In this document: piece after piece, positions 36,056 through 49,405 of the stretch
Layout of the letters: every line of letters starts with the position of its first letter
How positions within the stretch are numbered: position 1 is the first letter of the stretch
Assembly: GCA_018907035.1 (NCBI GenBank)
Contig: JACCIC010000150.1
Coordinates: forward strand, 400,001 to 464,000
Length of the DNA: 64,000 nt
Direction of reading: 5' to 3'
Source: Sycobia sp. Sy_11
Lineage: Eukaryota > Arthropoda > Insecta > Hymenoptera > Epichrysomallidae
The notes under the pieces: generated by a model
Databases searched by the model: none
What the model was told of the DNA's origin: nothing
The model's input: the letters and a program-made list of their open reading frames with translations, nothing else
Position numbers and translations under genes: made by a program

Positions 36056-39000
36056 ATAATAAATAAAATAAAATAATAAAAACAATATTCTATGTTAGTA
36101 AATTAATTTAATTTAATTCATTATTTAATTTAGTTTATTAATTTAATTCATAACAGTCGACATAAGTACAATTTTTAATTTTAATATACTTCTATGTGTT
36201 CAAACTCGTAGAGAATCCAAATTTATAGTTCAAATTAAAGCCAAATTAAAGTATCACGTGATCAACATTTTCTAATCTCAAAAACAAAGTCATAAATTTT
36301 GATTTGTAAGATCGTTCTATTAGAATTTTTTTTTTTAGTTCTGATATAATTGTTATAAACACTGATCTATAAATTTGAAGTTTGACGATGGCAACGACCG
36401 CTAGGTGGCGAATATCCATTATTTCGTCTCTACAACTACAATAGTTAAAATACGTATAAAAATTCTATTGTATTTCCAGCCAGAATTATACCTATTTATT
36501 TTAGTTTTTTTTTCGGTAATTTTATGTTCCTAACGGATTTCTGAAGTTCTAATTGCGAAAAAAAGGCACAATATTGAAAAAGAAGAACTCTCGAGCCAAA
36601 TGGAACCAAGATTGAGAGGGACGGTAATTGAACTCGATCGACGCGATTTAGCCGAGCGCCGCGAGAAACGCAACGGACACGCTATGTACACAGCAGAGCC
36701 ATGAAGAAAGTGATTTCTACCGCATGACAACGCTGGCTTTCAATTTGATAAATCCGTTATTTATATTCCAGCCGCCGTACCCCATCCTAGATATTGCGCC
36801 GACCAATTGTTACTCGTTTCCGTTCGTTGGCATCGCGTGTCTGGCTGCTCAGCAGTTGCGCTCATCCGAAGTCATCGATAAATCCCATCTCGTCAGGACG
36901 ATAACATAATGTAAAATTGAAAAAAGAATTATTTTTCATCTCGTATGACTTCGATTAAATTAACGATATGATCTATCAAAGCATACGTATAAACATGCTT
37001 AAATATTTAATTTCATTATACGTTGATAAATAATAAAGGCAAAAATCCTTTTAGTAAATGTCATTATACATTGATCACTTTTACATTTAGTAAATGTAAA
37101 GGTGATTCAAATTCCCTATAGGCAGATGCGTTTAAACGAATATTAAACAGACCTAGAGCGATACATTAATAGATATAGGAGTTTATAGCGGTCAACAATA
37201 ATAAATAATCACATGCCTACTTAGAAGCCATAGAATTGTTAAGCATAAAATATTACGCATGAAAAGCGAGCATATTCGCTTTCGCAGGGTCGATACGATG
37301 GTTCAGTAAAGGTTTACCTGTTTGTAAAGATAAACCCGTTTTTGACAACATACGATCTAGGCTTATAGAGCTAGTTCAAAAAGCAGTGCTGTATATTTCT
37401 AAAAAAGCATTAAGGAACTTCCTTTTTTTGTAACGAGGAATTAACAACAGCTACATGAGCTACATTTGTTTTTAAACGTTGTTTTCAGAACAAGGGCTTT
37501 GAAAATAGATAAGTATAAAATCGCACGAATTCCTCGATTGATTAGACAATAAATCATTGTTTTAGATATAGAAGGTCAAGAGTGTAATATTATGAAAATC
37601 ATTATGCATCAATGGGAATCGATTGCATTTGAAAAATGAAATATTAATAGAAATTAAATAAGGTTAAAGGATAAAATTAAATTTGCCTGTTTAACGATGA
37701 TTGTTTTTTAATTTCTGCTGAAAATGAGTAAGAGTCCGTTGTACTTGATATTATCAAAGGGATTGGCAAATAAAAAAATCAAAGAAATTCAACAGAATTA
37801 ACGTTGATAAACTCTGATATAATTTGGTCATTAGTTTTCGCGTACGCTCCAGAAGCGGGTTTAACTTTAATCTTTTGCGAGACCAGGTTTCATGCAGTTA
37901 AACTTGCAGGTTAGCGCGTAAAATGAGCCCATTCATTAGAACCCAGAGTCTGTTTTAAGAGAAACGCTATATATTACGCATAATTTCACTCTACTCTCTC
38001 CCTAAAATAGACGTATTTTTTTTCTCTATAAGCAATACATAAAGACGAAACGTAAAAAATCGATTTTCACATATTTAATTCAAATTTATCTTATCATAGT
38101 TACTCTTAGTTTGATGATATTCGACGAAACGTCAATAAACTTGATGTAGCTTCATTATCACTTTTCATTTTTCTATATTTCCTACGAGCTTATATTTTTT
38201 GGAGTGTCCGAAAATTGCAAGCGCAGCGCCCTGAAAAATTCAGCCACCTACTTAGATAATTCGGAGGCAAAAAACGCTATTAAAAAAACTTAAGTGTTTT
38301 TAAACAAATAAAATTGTTGGCGCGAGTTGTTTTTTTTATTTATAATTTTATTATTTATTTACATTCTTATAGTATTTTTAGTATTATTTTTCATATTCTT
38401 CTAGAAATAGAGGATACGATAAAATTTTTGTAGTTTCAAATATCAGCGGCTAATGTACGGTAGTACCAAAGTTTTAAGAGGTGACACATGAATTATCTTT
38501 ATAAATATTAAAATAAGTATCAGTATATGCCTGTAGGTATAAAAAATGAATGTTCAATTATTACATCGTACAATAGTTGCCTACGATACCTAAATATTGT
38601 ATATTGATCTTTACTTAATACTTTTGCGAGAGGCGAATTTTTTACAGAAGCTTTATAAATGTATTTGTATTTAATTATTATCGTCGGTGTAGCGGGAAAA
38701 AAGGTGAAAGTGGAAAATTTTACAGTAGATTTTAATATATATTAAAAAAAAAAAAAAACAGAAAAGATTTCGAACATCCGAGTGAATTGAGACCTGCGAC
38801 ATAGTGAAATCCAAGTTTTCCTCCCGATTCGATCTTTGGAAACGTAAACGCGCGCAGCTTGCAATGGTGTCACGTATTTTTTCGATTGCCTTTACCGTAA
38901 TATGACGTACCACCTTGTTGGCTCTCCCGAGGAAGATAGAGAGCAGATAGAGAAGAGGGAAGGGGCAAACCGCACAAATATCCTTCTTCAAAATAAGAAA

Positions 39001-39450
39001 AATGTTTTATCCTAGATATATCTAAATCGGCGGTGTATCTATAGCGTAAACTTTGACAATACCAAAATCTAGTAGTACAATTATTAGTTTAATAATTCTG
39101 TACAGGAACATGAATTTCTCTTTATCAATGTGAAGTTTATTGAACGTCGTGAATACTTTAACGCCAACAATTATGAGATCTTTTTATTTAAGTCGAATTT
39201 ATACAAATCTATTTTTCGTTCTATCTGTCAAACGTGTTGTTACTTTGTTTCAACCTGCATAAATGATATCACGAAAAGATATTGAATAACATAATTATCT
39301 TGATCTTATATCGGCTTCCCCCGGACTTATAAGGAATCTTATACGAAAATTTCTTCAGATACGGACAATGGATTCAGTCCGCATAAAGAAGGTATTTGGA
39401 CTAAATCTCAAGTAATGTGCTTTAGATACCTAATGCTTTCTCATTCTTAG
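36056..39450. other. AT-rich intergenic or intronic DNA
   Basis: No gene recognised. Contains a 31-base near-perfect dyad (37075-37105) and, around it, two copies of TCATTATACrTTGAT (near 37013 and 37061). Confidence 0.4.
37075..37105. repeat. 31-base dyad (TCACTTTTACATTTA / TAAATGTAAAGGTGA)
   Basis: Two 15-base arms around a single G; one T/C difference, which would be a G-U pair in RNA. Confidence 0.85.
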
Positions 39451-39585
39451 GACGCGGTGTTACATGGCGACTACTAATGGTAAGTAAACAGATATTATTC
39501 CTTGGAAATAGTCAACCATTGACATTTCCGAGTAGCGGCAAAACAGACTCATATCTGAGATTGATCTAGAATTGGATATTTTTAG

Positions 39586-39605
39586 ATGACGTAATATTAC
39601 ATCAT
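39586..39605. repeat. 20-bp near-palindrome with TGACGTAA core
   Basis: ATGACGTAATATTACATCAT is symmetrical except for one base pair of positions; each half resembles a bZIP (CREB/ATF/PAR) half-site. Confidence 0.6.
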
Positions 39606-39622
39606 GTATGCGATTTCCTACT

Positions 39623-40110
39623 TTATCGCAAAATCAAACCATAGACGAACAGCAGACCATACTCAATAATGTGGAAGACATTGTTAGAGAAATGATAGGT
39701 CATAATTAGATATTCGAACGAAAATAATTTCTCGCCAGTGATTGGACGAAAACATCGAAACCTTTTTGGGGTTCTGAATGATCCATCGTTATTCCGAGCA
39801 TGCCAAGGCCATCGTTCGTGAAGAGTTGACGGCAGAAAACAGTTTTCAAGTGCAGACAGGTGTCTGCGTCTTTCGCAATTGTCGCAGAGAGCTTTGGAAT
39901 TGTGGTGACGACCTAGTTTTAAGGCGTCGTCAAACGAAATAATATCTAAGAAAGCTATTCGACAGTTGATCGAGGCCAGCAGATGCTGATTATGGCGGGT
40001 GATGTGTGAGGATCCCAAGCACGGATCCATGAAGATTAGGGTACAGAGTAGTGTCACTGGGAAACTAGAAGCACACTGGAAGACGTCGACATCGTGGAAC
40101 CTCGTTCGCC
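39623..40110 (-). other. Open minus-strand exon candidate, unidentified
   Basis: On the minus strand a strong acceptor (long T run then CGTACTGCAG, ending at 40111) is followed by an uninterrupted frame of about 160 codons to TAA at 39623. It contains Cys/His-rich stretches such as ALCDNCERRRHLSALENCF and ends hydrophobic (FHIIEYGLLFVYGLILR). No family recognised. The + strand is full of stops. A frame this long is near the limit of what chance gives in 64 kb, so this may be a last exon, a transposon remnant, or nothing. Confidence 0.22.
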
Positions 40111-40835
40111 TGCAGTACGAAAAAAAAAAACAATACCGTTGAGACAGAAAAGCTTTCGGTCTTAAAAGTTTACAAACTCATTTCCAAGGTAATCCGATTT
40201 GGAACAAATTCGTTGTCCGTATTCGATGGTATTTCCTTGATACCGAAATCAGATTCAGCGTGCTTGTCGTAAAGTTTTATTTCACCCTCATCGAGATTAC
40301 TGAACGTTTAACCAAATTCGTATGCTTTAATCCATTATAACTGGAATTTTTCGAACAGTATAGATTCCTTATCATGTTTTTGACGTGTTTTTGTATAAAT
40401 TGACTGTTTCTATAATATTTTTTAACAATTAATTTTTGTATTTCAATTCATAAAGATTACTTTATTAAATGTTTCTGACGTCAATTCTTATACTATAAAG
40501 TTAATTCTTATACTATTTATATTCCTCATGATCATAAGTTAATTTTATAAATTGTTAAAATAAATCTTAGACTGAATTGAATATGTAGTATGATGTTATA
40601 AGAATTAGATGCTTAAGAAATCTGTATAAGAAATGTAGTTCAATATGATCAAAAATACTTGAAATTCTGAGAAAGATGAATGTTTTTGATAAAGAAATTC
40701 AATTAGAAAAAATAGTTCTTCAAATTATTAACGATCTAATCGATTAAAGAGAAAAATTCACACAAAATTCGCAGGGAAATAAGAAAGAAACGTCGAAAAC
40801 TCTTACCGAGAGCGAAAAGTAGCGCAGCGTTGTTT

Positions 40836-40884
<49 letters not shown>

Positions 40885-43800
40885 TATACGCGTATAAACT
40901 TATAAAGCGGAAAAAACGGAGAAGCGAAATGAAACGATCTTAGGGACAATGGCATCAAATGCGTAAAGAGGAGAGAACGGTTTAGAGTAGCGCTAGACGC
41001 CCGAGGGTTGAAAATACAGAGGACGTTAGCTACTCGTCGGTGCGACGAATACGTAAGCGAGAGGAAAAGAAAGAGAGAAGCAAGCAACGATATCGAGCGT
41101 GTATTCGAAATGTCGGGGAAAATTACCTGCACTCGTCTTGTCACCCCTTCTGGGCAATTCAGGAGTTAATTGTTTATTCGAGAACAATGCACAAATGGCA
41201 TCTAAGTATACAATAACTGCACTTCCGCTGTCGTGGACTTTTTTTTTTCAAATCTTGTTCTATTTTATATATACAAGCATATTTACTACATCTGAGTAGC
41301 GTGGCTTTACACTCGCCTCGAGAAAACTTTTAACAATCTTCGGAATCGTCGGGGCCCTGAATTATATCCCGTGGCTAAACTCCAATTCCGAATGAGCGTA
41401 GAACATAAAGTAGTCCAGTTTACGCTCGTTTGGCAGCTGCCGAATTAATCATCAGCATGCGTGCTCTGTATAGAACGCGATAGAAACCCGCCAAAGTCTG
41501 AGGAGACGTGCGATTGACCAAAAATTTATTGGCTTTTAGCGAATATTGCGACGCGCGAAGTTTGAATATCGTCCGGACCGGGAGTTGATTCCGAAATTCC
41601 ATATTCTCGGCGTGATTGATTTTTGAAAGGATACGGAGCCATTTGCTGTGACCACGCAGCACTGACGCTTATTCTGCAGATAAATGGAGAAAAAAAGTTG
41701 TCCAGTGAGAATTACGATGCTATTAAGTAATTTGATCACTGACTGTAAATTATGAAAATCAACCAGAGTCCAATACATTTTACTAGATGGCAAATTTTCA
41801 ACTCGTCGCTTAGAAAATTTTCTAGAAAATCTGGTTATTTTTTCAAATTTTTATTTTTTCCCATTGTATCCGATAATCCAGGCGGTAGAGCAAAATTAAA
41901 GTGCATTTATAAGCACAATCTAGATAAACAGACTGTGTGGGTGCAAAAGAATACGATTTATTGTTTTAATTTTTTAAAAATAATTTTCGCCAGAGATATT
42001 TATATATATCTCAGCTAATTTTCTGCATAATTAATCAAGGGAAATATTATTTAATCCTTTACTATAATGATCAAGGAGATTCAATCTAATAAACAAGTAG
42101 CATATCTTATAATATTTTTACAGAAATAGCTCGTCATTTATTTTTGAATATTAACTATTTGTATTTGCTGAGAATATTCATTTCATAAATGAATGTTAAA
42201 CAATTACACAATTATCAAACAATGCATATTAAACAATTATCATTGTTCGTTAGCTTCAGATTGAAACTCCAAGTAACTTTCATGTCGGCTTAAAGAGTAC
42301 TTGTTGGACACTTCAAACGTAGCATTCCAGAACTGATTCGTTGAAATTTCGAGGGGCAGCTTTGTTTTGATACTCGTGGTCGAGGGCGCGATGCCGCAAG
42401 TTGTTTTCGAAGGGATTCAATTTACACGGCTTTTGAAAATAATATATGTATACATATATACACACACACGTTAAGATAAACAAGATCGAGTAAAATCGAA
42501 ACTTTTCAAGATTATTCTCGGTGAACATTGCGCGCGCTTCCAGAAAAAGCCAGATTTATTTCTTCCCTTTCTCTTTCTATCGAACAAAGGGCGCGCAAAC
42601 GTTAATTGGCACTGCATTGTCGCTGTAATTCACGAATAAAATCCGAGCGCAGATAAATTAAAAGTCGCGAAGCCACGCGGGTAATTCCATTTTAAGGCGC
42701 GACAATTCGGAAAAGGACGCTCGTTAATTTTTAAATGCTTAGTTGATAAAAGCGAGTTTAAAAAATTAGTCTAAGAGACCGGGGCGCAAAGCAGGGATTA
42801 GACTGATATTGCGCAATTGTAAATGATAATTCGTTGATTAAATATCTAAATATATAAAATGCGCGCGTCGAACCATTTGTTATTTTAACTTAGTCTAACT
42901 CTAAGTGGCATATTGAGAAGGGACGAGTCGAGCATTTTAATAGAATAATCGGTTGGCTTATTCAAGTTTTGGTAATGATTTTAATTTCATTATTTCCTTA
43001 ATAAAAACCAATAATATTAGATTAGGTTATTATTTTAGATTCTTCGAATGGTATTAAGATTGTTTATTAGCATGTGATTATACAATTTACATAGTTGATT
43101 ATATGTTTCTATATAATGCTGCGTATTCGATAATTAATAATGAGAACGATATAGTTCGACCTGTTATACTCTGTGCATAAAAGTGCGATTTAACTTAACT
43201 GATAATAGGGTGAAATTAAAATAAAAACTATGATTAGTCTCGTAGTAGATGGTGTACTATATTTTCCAGTATCATCACTTTTGTACAATGTTTATCCGAA
43301 ATTCGCTGGTTTATAGTTTTGGGGCGGGGGGGGGGGCGGTCGATTGCACTATTGCCGATGGGTTATATGTATTTTTATATAACATTTTTATATATGCATA
43401 TTTTGCATTATATGGATCATGGGAGTTTTATTAAAATTTTATTAAATAAAATTATCTGAAATGCGCGATGGTCTGTCCGGATGTTTAAATAGAAAGTGAA
43501 CGTGACGATTTATGAGACTTTGTTGAAATATATATATATATTGCTTCGTTCTTGCATCGTTTCTAGCACGACAAACCTCTGCGAAGCTCGGAAAACTGGC
43601 AGGGCCTGCGGGCTACTCCGTCGTTATCAATATTGTTCATATATTTATTGATTGGCCATTTAACGGCGAAATCATCCATTGAAAATAATTGTACAGCTCT
43701 AATTTCACGTTGGACGACGCAAACTATATGATGATAAAGTCAAGTAAATACAGCAAGCGACATTTGAAGCAACATTGACAATAACGTAATGTGACTAATA

Positions 43801-44880
43801 TAATATTAGCATATTGTGATTTTGGAATTATACGAAACAATTCAATTAACAAATACAATTTGATAATATAGCAGTAGTCGCAGTGCTTCGACACAGAGCT
43901 AGATAAGAATAAAACGAAACTACCCAATTTGAATTTTAATGCTTTTCAAAGAACTTGCGTAAATGACCAGATCTTCGATTAAAACATTAAGAAAGACTTC
44001 GTTTAAAGCGTCATGGTAAAACTGTATTATAAACGTGCAAACGCGAAGCGTAGAAATTCTTTACATGTGAAAGTCAGTTTTATTTATGTCCTTAAGAATT
44101 AAACGACGTATTAATTTTTATATTGTGTATATACACAAAATTCAATAGGAATAACTTTCGTATTTGTTTTATATATTTATATAACACTGTTAATGTAATC
44201 GGTATTTTTACGTTGATATAGTGGACAAAAGTTATTCGTGAAAATTGAAAACTGAAGGGCATAAATGAAATCCTGAAATTAAACTCTTTCGAACTGGTAA
44301 AGAAAGGTATTAGTATTAATAAAATAGAGCCGGATTTTCAAAGTTTAAAAACGAAGTGAAATACGATTCTGTTTACACGTGGACTTCGGTCAACTTTTAC
44401 ACCGTCCGTACGCAATTTTTAATCCATCTAATCATTTAGAAAAATCAGAGGGCGATAGTTTAACGTCCGTCAATTTCGATAAAATAAATACAAATACTAC
44501 TCGTCAGATTAATTTGGGAGAAAATGGAATTTATATCGAGAAAAATAATACATTGACCGCTCAAGTAGTAACAGACGGGTACCTCCAGACCAGCATTAGT
44601 ACTGTAGTTCTATCAAGTAAAAATACATAAAATGTGAAATAAACTAAGGAATTTTCAGATGATACTTAAACAAAAGTCGATTCACCCCATTGGTCGACGT
44701 ATTCAATATATGAATTAAAACCTATTGACTCGATTGAACGATGAGTTGACGAATTCTTTCCGAACGAAAACTCGTCAATCTTCCGCGATTTATTCAATTG
44801 TCAATTCCAATTGCCGTTAAAATTCTAGAAATTTTAAAAATTACGATAAAATTATTTACGAGTACCGCGTTCTAAAGAGC
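40111..44880. other. Intergenic DNA
   Basis: No gene recognised. Contains the AT microsatellite at 40838, an imperfect duplication of AATTCTTATACTAT (about 40481-40518), and a G-rich run GGGGCGGGGGGGGGGCGG near 43321. A + frame at about 44356-44630 reads plausibly but matches nothing I know. Confidence 0.4.
40838..40888. repeat. (AT)n microsatellite
   Basis: About 20 AT units, then CATATATATA. Confidence 0.95.
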
Positions 44881-45239
44881 TGTACGGTAAGGGGTCGGCC
44901 GACAGTGTCAATTTTTGCGGCTCGTCCGCGCGTCGACGCGCAATAAGCAGCGCGCGGGCGCGCTGCACGGCAATGGACGGTGAAAAATTGGTCGTATAGG
45001 CCGAGCCGCGCTCGAAACCATTATTACAGGGACGGGCCACCGGGACAGCGTGCGGCGAGAGGGCGCGTGCGGAATATAGCCGGTTCGCATGCGAGGCGCG
45101 TCAATACGAGCCCGGGGGCTCTTCGCAGACTCTCGCGTGTCGCCAAGTAATTCGTACGCAGTATGCGCAAAGCAGCCGCAAAGTGTGCCTTGGTTGTAAC
45201 ACCTCCGTCTCCGCTTAGCTCTACATTTTTTGCGTAAGC

Positions 45240-45240
<1 letters not shown>
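44881..45240. promoter_or_regulatory. CpG-rich island with a GC dyad
   Basis: CpG-rich block containing GCAGCGCGC-GG-GCGCGCTGC (44947-44966), a 9-bp-arm perfect dyad. Minus-strand frames here are composition effects. Bordered downstream by a long AT microsatellite. Confidence 0.3.
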
Positions 45241-45293
<53 letters not shown>

Positions 45294-45302
45294 CATACAC
45301 AC
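45241..45302. repeat. (AT)n microsatellite with CATA end
   Basis: About 21 AT units preceded by TATG and followed by (CATA)n. Confidence 0.95.
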
Positions 45303-46281
45303 AGACGTACTGTACTCATCCGTGACTTGAAAATGAAACGGGGCACATCGGTGATCCAATGTAAGCTTACGTACATACAGTTCTGTTGTTTTTTTTTTCT
45401 TACTAAATCTTCTGCTACATACTTTTCCATTCGGATGCTCTTGGAGCTCTTTTTTTTATACGCAGGCGTTTCTTGTGATTTCTTTATGTGCTCTATATAT
45501 ATATATATATATCTGTACGATGACAAGATTGCTAAATTTTTCAAAACTAATTCGCTTGCCCTCTCTACTTTTTTCGGTCGTCAATTTGACTGAATATAAA
45601 TGATATATATACTGTTACATCGTTCGCTCATTAGCGACAAGGTTAATCGAGGTGTCACATATGAATGTCACATATACGTATGTATACATTGGGACAAAAT
45701 TTTCAGTTCGTATATATGATAAATTGAGCGTAATATCATTGCGACCATTAGTTCGATAATATAGCTTTGCGCCAAGAGTTCTCTAATTATTCTCCAGGTT
45801 ATTCCTCACACTTGTAGAATTTCAACGAGCGAGGGACTTGAATACGAGTGGCGCGTATACACATGTATAATGTATACGTGTAAAACATGATATGTACATT
45901 AGTAAAGCAAGTTTCGAAACGATAATGATAAATAAAAGGGGAAAAAAATGAATAATGAATTTTATACAATGCACTTAGTACGCTTATATTTCCATTGAAA
46001 AAAGGAACCCAAGTCCAGACATCCTCAGCTTTACAACTGGCCATTTATTTGTTTATTATTTCAGGGATTTTTTTTTTCAAATTCCAAAAAATAATCAACT
46101 AATGTCTAATTCTGACGTAAACTTTAAATATAGATAATCTGCGAACGATTAAACATATTTTCGTTCATGATACGCACTGCGAAACACCCGTGTCTATAAT
46201 TACCAGTACGAAGTGTAATTACGTAAAATTGGTAAAATAAAGGGATGACATTTTTGCGAAACAATGACAGTACTGTGATAG

Positions 46282-46283
<2 letters not shown>

Positions 46284-46333
<50 letters not shown>
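46284..46333. repeat. (AT)n microsatellite
   Basis: 25 AT units. Confidence 0.95.
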
Positions 46334-46335
<2 letters not shown>

Positions 46336-47649
46336 CGATCTTGCAGAAAATGGATATCGTAAATAGAGATATCAATTTTTTGAAAATGTAAGAGAGCATT
46401 GACGCTTAGAATATCCGTAAAATAATTTATTTATGACGGATGCGAAAAAAATGAAAAAAAAAATGATAAAATCCCTTTGCGATAGTTAAATTTCTAGTTG
46501 ATCTTGTATCGAAGGAGGAATACAGTCAATATATAGGTGTTGAACAATTACTGGATTTTATCGCAAAATCTCTATATCACCGAGATCCTGAGTCGAGATC
46601 CTTTGTCGTGATTTTTCTGTCTCGCCAATAATTTCTAATATCCGCAAAAACAAAAGGCTGACTAAATTAAATCAATTTTACTTCCGCAAAGATCCGATCG
46701 GGTATCGAAAGCATGGAGGCAATGCGCGCGGTGCCGGAATTTCGATCACCTTTGTCGTCCTCGAGACCGCGCAGTTTTGGAAATTTTCCGTATTTTACAA
46801 ATAGGTCTCTGAAAAATTTTTTGGTTCGCAATGAAACTTCTTTCGTATTCAATACTTTCTGTTAGAGCACAGTGTCGAGACATTAAAGTACGTTTTAATT
46901 GAATCTAATTGAAACTATACGTAAAATCGTCAAAAACTATTGTCCGTTAAGTGTTTAGACATATTACAGTGCGTAAAGCAATTATAAATATCGATAAGAG
47001 ATTGTATTTTACGAATAAATTATTGCCATTATTATTATCAGTTTGCAAGTAAAAAAGAAAGTTTGACACTGGCATCGCCGGTACTGGTTGCGCATTGTAA
47101 GCGAAAAAATTTCAAAGTACCACTGGCCGTGTTAAACGAACTTTATAACCGTTATTGCTTTAATAATCATCATTTTAACATATCTCATAGTTTTAATTTT
47201 AACATTAGCTGTAGATTTATCTTGGAAGATCTATTTGTAGAGGACATTTGTCATCTATATTACGAATAATTGCACTGCAATCCGAACTTCTACGATGGTT
47301 TACTTCCTAATTTAAATAATGAAAAATATTTCGATTCTGTATAAAATTGAAATAAATCGGAAGAATTGATCGCATTATATGCTGCTATTAAAAGTATCCA
47401 CGTAATACATAAGGTTCTTCTGATTTATATAACTGATGTGATCGCGACGTTTCCTTACTATATATATATATATTAATTATCGAACCACGTACAATCGAAA
47501 AATTAATGTTTGTCCGGTTGATTTTCCCTACTTGACATAATATCAATATCGATGACGAACGCCTTCCAGTCCATTGCGAATATTAACTGTTATTGTTCAC
47601 GCATACACGCGGACTCTTGAAAAAACCGCGGAATATTTACGCGAGCCAG

Positions 47650-47652
<3 letters not shown>

Positions 47653-47691
<39 letters not shown>
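47653..47691. repeat. (GA)n microsatellite
   Basis: About 19 GA units with one AAAG interruption. Confidence 0.95.
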
Positions 47692-48429
47692 TCAAGTGCA
47701 TATTTACGAAATCCATGGTCGACCGAAGGTGGAGCAGAATCCCCAAGCCCGGGTACGATTTTGAAAATCGCCCCGGTAACGATAGTTTGTAAATAGGGTG
47801 AATTTTATTATCTATGACATTTTGACAGGTCATCTTCAGTTATTATAGTGGACGTTGGTGATTTTTTTGACGTTTAATCGTCACAAGTAAAAATTAACAA
47901 GATTTTTGCCGGATATATAAAGCAGAGCACATATTTTTAGCACACTTAGTGCATATAAAATAATGTGATAATATATCGTTGATCCTATTTTTGGTTTTCA
48001 ACAGGATGATTAATTATACTCAGTTGAAAATTTGTATTTAGCCGGAATTAATGGATTTCTATATATAAGAATATACGCTAGAAAAAAAATACTTGTTTTT
48101 ATTAAATGCAGCAAGGTGGCATATCTTACTTCCTGTGATTCATATTGATTTGAATGTACTTTTCTCAGATGATGTTACTTTTCAGGGCATAAAAGGCGCG
48201 AATGCAAATGAAATTTCTCTTATTGGGATCTGTCATTTAGTAGGAAATATTTCCTACTTTGCCTACATCTATACTCACGATCAACCAGTATAATTTTATG
48301 CATGTTTTTCGTTTCTCGGAAATCTGAAAGAAGGAGCAATATGGCCTGCTTTTATTTTCGAACGATGGGACTGTACATAGTGCGATTTTGTAAATAGTGT
48401 CGATATAACCTATGATGAGGCTAGAGGTG

Positions 48430-48965
48430 TTAATAGCTCGAATTCATATAGACGCGCATAGCGATGCAGATATATATATATATCTACGCACAAACACAGA
48501 CACACACATATGTATCAACGAAATAACCGCAGCCACCGCGCTGCAGCAGCAGCAGCAGCAGTAGCCGAACCAACGACCCGAACCGATATGGTATAAGGCT
48601 CGTAAAGAGAGCGCGGGCGTACAGATGCAAACGCGCACGCACGCTCCCACGAACGCACACGCGCGCGCAGACTCCCATACAGTTATACGGGGCGGAAAGA
48701 AGGTCTGTGCATACACGTACGCAGGCGAGCAAGAGGCGAAAGGCTATCTCGCCCTGCAAGCGAGCGGAGGGGGCGGGACCGGCAGCGAGCGAGAGAGGGG
48801 CGTCGCGGACGTCGCGACGACGCGCAGAGCGGGTAGGACGAGGGGAGGGGGGAGGCTAAAAAGGGCGAGCGTTGCCGGAGCGCGCGGGCGAGAAGCGGCG
48901 GCGACGAGCGCTCTCTCCTCAGTCGGCGAGCGCGCACCGCGTCGCGCGTTTATGCACACACGTAT
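48430..48965 (+). promoter_or_regulatory. Large CpG island, candidate promoter
   Basis: The most CpG-rich block of the window, starting with (CA)- and (GCA)n-rich sequence (CAG repeats at 48542-48560) and ending at an AT microsatellite. It has an exact insect initiator TCAGTC (48919-48924) and a TAAAAAG box 60 bp before it, too far for a standard TATA. It lies 3.6 kb upstream of the signal-peptide exon at 52537 and could hold that gene's 5' end; this is inference. Confidence 0.35.
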
Positions 48966-49037
48966 ATATTTATATATATATTTATATATTATATATTAAT
49001 TATATATATTACATGTACACAGAATATATATCTATAA

Positions 49038-49043
<6 letters not shown>

Positions 49044-49086
<43 letters not shown>
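49044..49086. repeat. (AT)n microsatellite
   Basis: 21 AT units next to the CpG island. Confidence 0.95.
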
Positions 49087-49092
<6 letters not shown>

Positions 49093-49360
49093 TTTCGTAG
49101 CGATCTCGCGCGCGTGAATCGGCGATACGCGTGCACCGCATGAAAAAGAAATCATAACAATAATAATGGAGAGGTAGAGGGATGATTCGAGCACGGGGAG
49201 TATCAACGACGCCCAGCTGATCCCGAGTGCGGTCATTATAAATCGCCGCAAGAGTTTTCGGGGGAAGAAAAGGTGCCGGCGAAGATTACGGGCGCGAGGT
49301 CCTTACACTAGATGGGAAATACAATAGCGTGCGCGCCTCATTAGTGTGTGATTTTCTAGT

Positions 49361-49363
<3 letters not shown>

Positions 49364-49402
<39 letters not shown>
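49364..49402. repeat. (AT)n microsatellite
   Basis: 19 AT units. Confidence 0.95.

Positions 49403-49405
<3 letters not shown>

Larger units (their letters stand above)
45303..48429. other. Intergenic or intronic DNA
   Basis: No gene recognised; AT-rich with microsatellites at 46284 and 47653. A 61-codon charged minus-strand frame at 46667-46852 is too short to judge. Confidence 0.4.

Noticed and set aside
41420..41793. Minus-strand frames with an odorant-receptor-like flavour (LRASQYSLKANKF and a hydrophobic stretch)
   Set aside because: The two pieces are in different frames, lack the conserved C-terminal signature residues and could not be joined by splice sites; a profile search with the 7tm_6 family would settle it.
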